Assembly: GCA_003151975.1 (NCBI GenBank)
Contig: PLZD01000002.1
Coordinates: forward strand, 111,894-175,893
Origin: Elusimicrobiota bacterium
GTDB taxonomy: Bacteria; Elusimicrobiota; Elusimicrobia; UBA1565; UBA9628
Length of the DNA: 64,000 nucleotides
Direction of reading: 5' to 3'
The notes under the pieces were generated by a model. It was not told where the DNA came from. It did not search any database and saw nothing but the letters and a program-made list of their open reading frames with translations. The translations under genes were made by a program, and so were the position numbers. This document shows, piece by piece, positions 60,421-64,000 of this stretch (position 1 is the first letter of the stretch; each line of letters starts with the position of its first letter).

Positions 60421-61230
60421 ATGAAAATAGGGATTAACTGGAGTTCCCCCCGCCGCCTGCCCGTCGTTCGCGCTCTGTTGGCGAACGGACGCGCGTCCTT
60501 CTGCGAAATCCTCATCGACAACTTCCTGCATTGCGGCGCCGAGGACATCGCCTCGCTCTTTCCCGGCACGCCGATCTCTTTTCACATCATGAACTCCCAG
60601 TTCATCCAGCGCGATGTGAAGGAGTTGAGCCTACTCGGCGCGACTTTGCGCGGGCTGATCCGGAATTTAAATCCGCTCTATGTCTCCGATCACTTGGCCT
60701 TGTTCTCTTGCGAAGGCCGCCGTCTGCCGATGCCCATGGAGGTCGACTATGCGCGAGACTTCGCTCTGGCCCGAGAACGGGTAGGTCTCTGGCAAGAACT
60801 GCTGGGAGTCCCGCTGCTCATCGAGAATTATCCGTCGATCCTGGATGAAGGACGGGCTCAACCGGACTTCCTGGGCGCGCTGGCCAAAGAGACCGGCGCC
60901 GGCGTCCTGTTCGACCTTTCGAATGCCGTCGTCGCGAACAAGAACTGCGGCGTGCCCTTGGCGGCGTGGTCGGACATCATCCGCCGCGCTCATCACTTTC
61001 ATGCGGCCGGCTACACGCTCTCCGACACGAAGCCCCCCATCGTGCGCGACTCTCACGACGCGGCGCTCTCGCCCGACACATTGATCTTCTTGCGCGGCGC
61101 TCTCGAGCTGATGCGCGACCCCGAAACCTCATCAATCGTCGTCGAACGCGACGGCAACATCGAGGAGGAAAGCTGGTCGCGCGATCTCGAGGCCGTCCGC
61201 GCCGAAATCCCATGGACTACGGCTGCCTGA
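60421..61230 (+). CDS. MNIO-family (DUF692) peptide-modifying iron oxidase
   Basis: 269-residue TIM-barrel protein of the multinuclear non-heme iron oxidase family (MbnB, TglH, ChrH). Conserved positions: FCEILIDNF near 28, SFHIMNSQF near 53, LYVSDHLAL near 85, LLIENYPS near 131, GVLFDLSNAVV near 160, HHFHAAGY near 192, VRDSHDAALSPD near 209 and IVVERDGNI near 238, supplying His, Asp, Asn and Glu for two or three irons. Such enzymes oxidatively rearrange Cys or other residues of precursor peptides. The ATG at 60421 has no ribosome-binding site. The gene overlaps its partner by 19 nt. Confidence 0.88.
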   Translation: MKIGINWSSPRRLPVVRALLANGRASFCEILIDNFLHCGAEDIASLFPGTPISFHIMNSQFIQRDVKELSLLGATLRGLIRNLNPLYVSDHLALFSCEGRRLPMPMEVDYARDFALARERVGLWQELLGVPLLIENYPSILDEGRAQPDFLGALAKETGAGVLFDLSNAVVANKNCGVPLAAWSDIIRRAHHFHAAGYTLSDTKPPIVRDSHDAALSPDTLIFLRGALELMRDPETSSIVVERDGNIEEESWSRDLEAVRAEIPWTTAA

Positions 61231-61748
61231 TCTCTCCTGCCGCCGCGCGCGGCCTGCCCGAGGGCTCGCGCGAGCGCGCGCTGGCCAGGCTCGGTCTGCG
61301 CCAATGGTGGCACATCGTTCTCGATCCATGCCCGGCGCTGGTGAAATCGTTCCCGCCCGACGGCTTGGCTATTCTGGATCCTTTTCTTCAATACGCGTTC
61401 GAACGCAAGCTGTCGATGGGTTGGTCGCTGCATGGTCACCTGCTGCTTTGGCTCGAGGATAATCACTTCGCCAGTTTCTCAGAGGACGCTGCGACGGAGC
61501 TTCTCGCCGCCGCCGCCGCGCGCTGGACGAACACCGATCAATCTGAGGACAAAGCAATTCTTCTGCATTTCCATGCACGGCCCGGGACCGGGATCGCCGG
61601 ATGGAAAAGCCGCGCGGCGGCCGAGGAGAACCGAGTCGTGCTGGTCGATTTACCGGGCGCTCGCCTCGAGGGCCGGGGGATATCTATGGCGGCCTGCACG
61701 GATGCCCAGTACCCAGAGGACTTTCTCTGGTCCAAGCTGCCGCAATGA
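61212..61748 (+). CDS. Probable MNIO partner protein
   Basis: 178 residues, soluble, rich in aromatic residues (LGLRQWWHIVLDPCPALVK, MGWSLHGHLLLWLEDN). MNIO enzymes nearly always come with an adjacent partner (MbnC, TglI, ChrI) that binds the precursor leader; the place and size fit, though I cannot confirm a family from sequence alone. The ATG at 61212 lies inside the MNIO gene, giving a 19-nt overlap and likely equal expression. Confidence 0.7.
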   Translation: MDYGCLISPAAARGLPEGSRERALARLGLRQWWHIVLDPCPALVKSFPPDGLAILDPFLQYAFERKLSMGWSLHGHLLLWLEDNHFASFSEDAATELLAAAAARWTNTDQSEDKAILLHFHARPGTGIAGWKSRAAAEENRVVLVDLPGARLEGRGISMAACTDAQYPEDFLWSKLPQ

Positions 61749-61780
61749 GATCGGCGCGGGTCCTTACGGCCCGCGGCTGA

Positions 61781-63073
61781 CTATTCGTCCTGCGGTCCGG
61801 TATTGGCGCCAGCCCGCTTGAGCGCTTCCACCACGTCGCCGTGGCCTCTATGTCTCGCGATGCTTATCGCCGTGGCGCCGCGCTCGGTGCGGGCATTGAC
61901 ATCGGCGCCGCGCGCGATCAGGTCATTGACGGTGGAAGTCTCGCCTGCCGAGGCCGCAAGCATCAACGCGGTTCTGCCGCCCTGCATGCGCGCGTTGACA
62001 TCGGCGCCTTTGCTGAGCAAGAGATCGATGACGCCCACGGACCCGTTGGCGGCCGCGAAATGCAGGGGCGTGCGGCCGTCGTAGTAGCGCGCGTCGGGCA
62101 GGGCCCCATGGGCCAACAGGGCCTCGGCCGCGTCAGCGTCGCCTTGCTGGGAAGCGAAGATCAACGGCGAGCCTCCGTCGCTGCCGCGAGTCACGTTGGG
62201 ATCGGCGCCCTTATCCAATAAGGCCTTGACGACCTCCGTGTGGCGTCCCGAGGACGCATAAAGCAAAGGCACCATCTCGCCTCCTCGGGAGGCATTCGCT
62301 TTGGCTCCTTTCGCGAGCAGCACGTCGACCACGTCCTTATTGCCTTCAGCTGACGCTTGCCCCAGGGCCGTCCAGCCCGAGGCGCTGATCATGTCGACGT
62401 CGGCCCCTTTGTCCAGCAAGACCTGCGCGACGGCGGCATGGCCCTTGAAGGCCGCCTCCATCAGGGCCGTCCTGCCGTTGCTGCTGGCCGCATTGGCGTC
62501 CGCCCCTTTGGCCAGCAAGCCGGCGGCGTCTTCCTCCGCGCCTTTTCGCGCGGCCGCCATCAAAGCGGTCTCCCCCGCCTTGCCGCGCGCATTGACATCG
62601 GCGCCCTTCGACAGGAGATTCTCAGTATCCGCGCGGCTTCCCCGCCATATCGAGATCATCAATGGTGTCCACCCCAAGACGACCGCCGGATCGTCCTGGG
62701 CGCCTTTCTCCAAAAGAAAGAACGAGATTCCCGAGTTCCCCGCGCGCTCGGTCGCGGCCAAAGCGGTCATCCCCAGGAGAGTCTTCGCGTTCACGTCGGC
62801 TCCGGCGTCGAGGAGCGCGAGCGCTTCCCCGTATTCATTGCTGTAGGCGGCGATCATCAATGGCGTGGGGCGGATCCTGGCGGCCAGAAAGAAGAGAACG
62901 GCCAGCCCGCACGCGATCGCAGCGGCGACCTTCGGCCACCGCTTGGCCGGCGCGCGCGCCTCGACAACGGGCGCCGGCTCTTCGGCCGCGGGCACCCCGG
63001 GACCGCGTCGGCAGGAAGCGCAATTAACGGCTTGATCTCCGATCAAGGCCCCGCAGCTCGGACAAGGCTTCAT
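61781..63073 (-). CDS. Zinc-ribbon, single-span ankyrin-repeat protein
   Basis: 430 residues. An N-terminal ribbon (C4, C7, C18, C21; CPSCGALIGDQAVNCASC), a linker, a membrane span near 47-63 (VAAAIACGLAVLFFLAA) and about ten ankyrin repeats (from about 70) with the pattern GADVNA...G.TALM.AA. The repeats should lie outside the cytoplasm if the ribbon is inside. Ankyrin stacks bind proteins; the partner is unknown. It has the same ribbon-plus-span start as the proteins at 2074 and 43713. The only in-line -10 is a TATCAT 9 nt upstream. Confidence 0.9.
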   Translation of the reverse strand: MKPCPSCGALIGDQAVNCASCRRGPGVPAAEEPAPVVEARAPAKRWPKVAAAIACGLAVLFFLAARIRPTPLMIAAYSNEYGEALALLDAGADVNAKTLLGMTALAATERAGNSGISFFLLEKGAQDDPAVVLGWTPLMISIWRGSRADTENLLSKGADVNARGKAGETALMAAARKGAEEDAAGLLAKGADANAASSNGRTALMEAAFKGHAAVAQVLLDKGADVDMISASGWTALGQASAEGNKDVVDVLLAKGAKANASRGGEMVPLLYASSGRHTEVVKALLDKGADPNVTRGSDGGSPLIFASQQGDADAAEALLAHGALPDARYYDGRTPLHFAAANGSVGVIDLLLSKGADVNARMQGGRTALMLAASAGETSTVNDLIARGADVNARTERGATAISIARHRGHGDVVEALKRAGANTGPQDE

Positions 63074-63134
63074 GCCTGGCTGATGATAGCATACCGGACG
63101 GCTAAGTCCGCGCCGCGAAGCAGGTCTTGTTTCC

Positions 63135-63140
63135 TATAAT
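63135..63140 (+). promoter_or_regulatory. -10 element of pgm
   Basis: TATAAT, 18 nt before the ATG at 63159; GGAGCG in between may be the ribosome-binding site, so this gene has an ordinary leader. Confidence 0.55.
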
Positions 63141-63158
63141 AGCCGGAGCGATATTCCT

Positions 63159-64000
63159 ATGGCCATCCATCCCAACGCCGGCAAGCGCCCCGACCCTTCG
63201 GTCCTGGTCGACGTCCCGAAACTAATCCGTGCGTACTATGATCTCAAGCCCGACGCGGCCGTCGCGGAGCAGCGTGTCTCTTTTGGGACCTCGGGTCATC
63301 GCGGCAGTTCGCTCAAGGCGGCCTTCAACGAAGGGCACATTCTCGCCACGACCGAGGCGATCGTCCGATATCGCAAAGGTCAGGGCACCGACGGGCCGCT
63401 GTTCCTGGCCATGGACACGCACGCGCTCTCGGCCCCAGCGACAGCCACCGCCCTAGAAGTGCTCGCGGCGCACGGGGTCGAAGTCAGGATTGACGCCGCG
63501 GGCGGCTACACGCCGACGCCCGCGCTCTCACACGCCGTGCTCGCGTATAATCGCGGCCGCAAGACCGGATTTGCCGACGGAATCGTCGTCACGCCCTCGC
63601 ATAACCCTCCGGAAGACGGCGGCTTCAAGTACAATCCACCCAACGGCGGCCCGGCCGATACGGCGGCCACCAAGTGGATCGAGGACGAGGCCAACCGTCT
63701 GCTGGCGGCAGGGCTAAAAGAAGTCAAGCGCGTGACGCACGCGGCGGCGCTTAAGGCCGCGACGACGCGCAAGCACGATTTTCTGGGCGATTACGTCGAG
63801 GATCTTGAGTCCGTCCTCGATCTCGAGGCCGCCGCGGGCGCCAAGCTCAAACTCGCCGTCGATCCTCTGGGCGGCGCGGGCGTGGCCTATTGGCCGCGCA
63901 TCGCGGAGCGGTATCATCTCGATCTCGAGGTCCTCAACAAGGGCGTCGACCCCACTTTCCGTTTCATGTCGCTCGATTGGGACGGCAAGATCCGCATGGA
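63159..64000 (+). CDS. pgm: Phosphoglucomutase (alpha-D-glucose phosphate-specific), 3' end outside window
   Basis: The first 280 codons are visible. FGTSGHRGSSLK near 43 and the phosphoserine loop VVTPSHNPPEDGGFKYNPPN near 144 (active Ser in TPSHNP) identify the Pgm type of the alpha-phosphohexomutase family, which interconverts glucose 1- and 6-phosphate. It links sugar phosphates to glycogen and nucleotide-sugar synthesis and could use glucose released by the GH15 enzyme in this window; that link is inference. The frame continues past base 64000. Confidence 0.94.
   Translation, partial: MAIHPNAGKRPDPSVLVDVPKLIRAYYDLKPDAAVAEQRVSFGTSGHRGSSLKAAFNEGHILATTEAIVRYRKGQGTDGPLFLAMDTHALSAPATATALEVLAAHGVEVRIDAAGGYTPTPALSHAVLAYNRGRKTGFADGIVVTPSHNPPEDGGFKYNPPNGGPADTAATKWIEDEANRLLAAGLKEVKRVTHAAALKAATTRKHDFLGDYVEDLESVLDLEAAAGAKLKLAVDPLGGAGVAYWPRIAERYHLDLEVLNKGVDPTFRFMSLDWDGKIRM

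Overview
The window is a GC-rich bacterial chromosome segment, roughly 63-65 % G+C by eye, densely packed with genes on both strands. It carries type IV pilus motors (PilB, PilT), outer-membrane barrels, SerA, TypA, alanine dehydrogenase and one tRNA-Asn, so the host is a diderm bacterium. Several unrelated proteins begin with a signal peptide followed by a long Pro/Ala/Leu-rich spacer. From memory this style is common in high-GC Elusimicrobiota; that assignment is inference and has not been tested.

Layout. 1-8.6 kb: serine and alanine metabolism, a membrane thioredoxin-like protein, an outer-membrane protein, a half-size TauE, a PTS EIIA and an OprB-type porin. 8.6-14 kb: a minus-strand operon pilB > GAF/HD-GYP > Ser/Thr kinase > cyclase-like membrane protein. 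14-19 kb: an ICMT-like methyltransferase, a GH15 glucoamylase-like protein and a secreted caspase-like peptidase. 19.7-22.4 kb: phosphatase, ECF sigma, small membrane protein and two Spy/CpxP-like proteins. 22.4-33.2 kb: desaturase, aspartic protease, DUF3750, a GH63/GH37-like hydrolase, an ABC exporter, tRNA-Asn, DUF1223 and a TIGR01777 epimerase. 33.3-38.3 kb: pilT, three tandem cNMP-binding genes, a PsbP-like exported protein, a crotonase and a dienoyl-CoA-reductase-like SDR. 38.3-53.7 kb: a large coiled-coil protein, a REP-like palindrome, a PHP-domain membrane protein, a zinc-ribbon protein, a radical SAM enzyme, GT21, Xaa-Pro peptidase, a COG4705 protein, an MscS-like protein and typA. 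53.7-56.4 kb: an AT-richer accessory island. 56.4-64 kb: an exported protein, an alkyltransferase-like protein, a small MNIO (DUF692) operon, an ankyrin protein and the start of pgm.

Two systems stand out. At 53,853-55,002 two gene cassettes are each followed by a well-formed integron attC site. The two sites share one geometry, 4 bp - extra base - 6 bp - extra base - 7 bp, with 3-nt and 4-nt spacers. No integrase is visible, so this is a candidate CALIN. At 60,187-61,748 a 27-codon ORF ending in RPHCGSDLA is followed by an intrinsic terminator, a DUF692/MNIO enzyme gene and an overlapping partner gene, which is the layout of a RiPP (modified peptide) operon of unknown product.

A third, genome-scale signal is promoter placement. 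At least 14 start codons lie only 6 or 7 nt downstream of a -10 hexamer, on both strands, in four cases with a good -35 at exactly 17 bp. Transcription would therefore start at or next to the initiation codon, so leaderless translation looks common for first genes, whereas genes inside operons have Shine-Dalgarno sites or overlap their neighbour by 1-4 nt.
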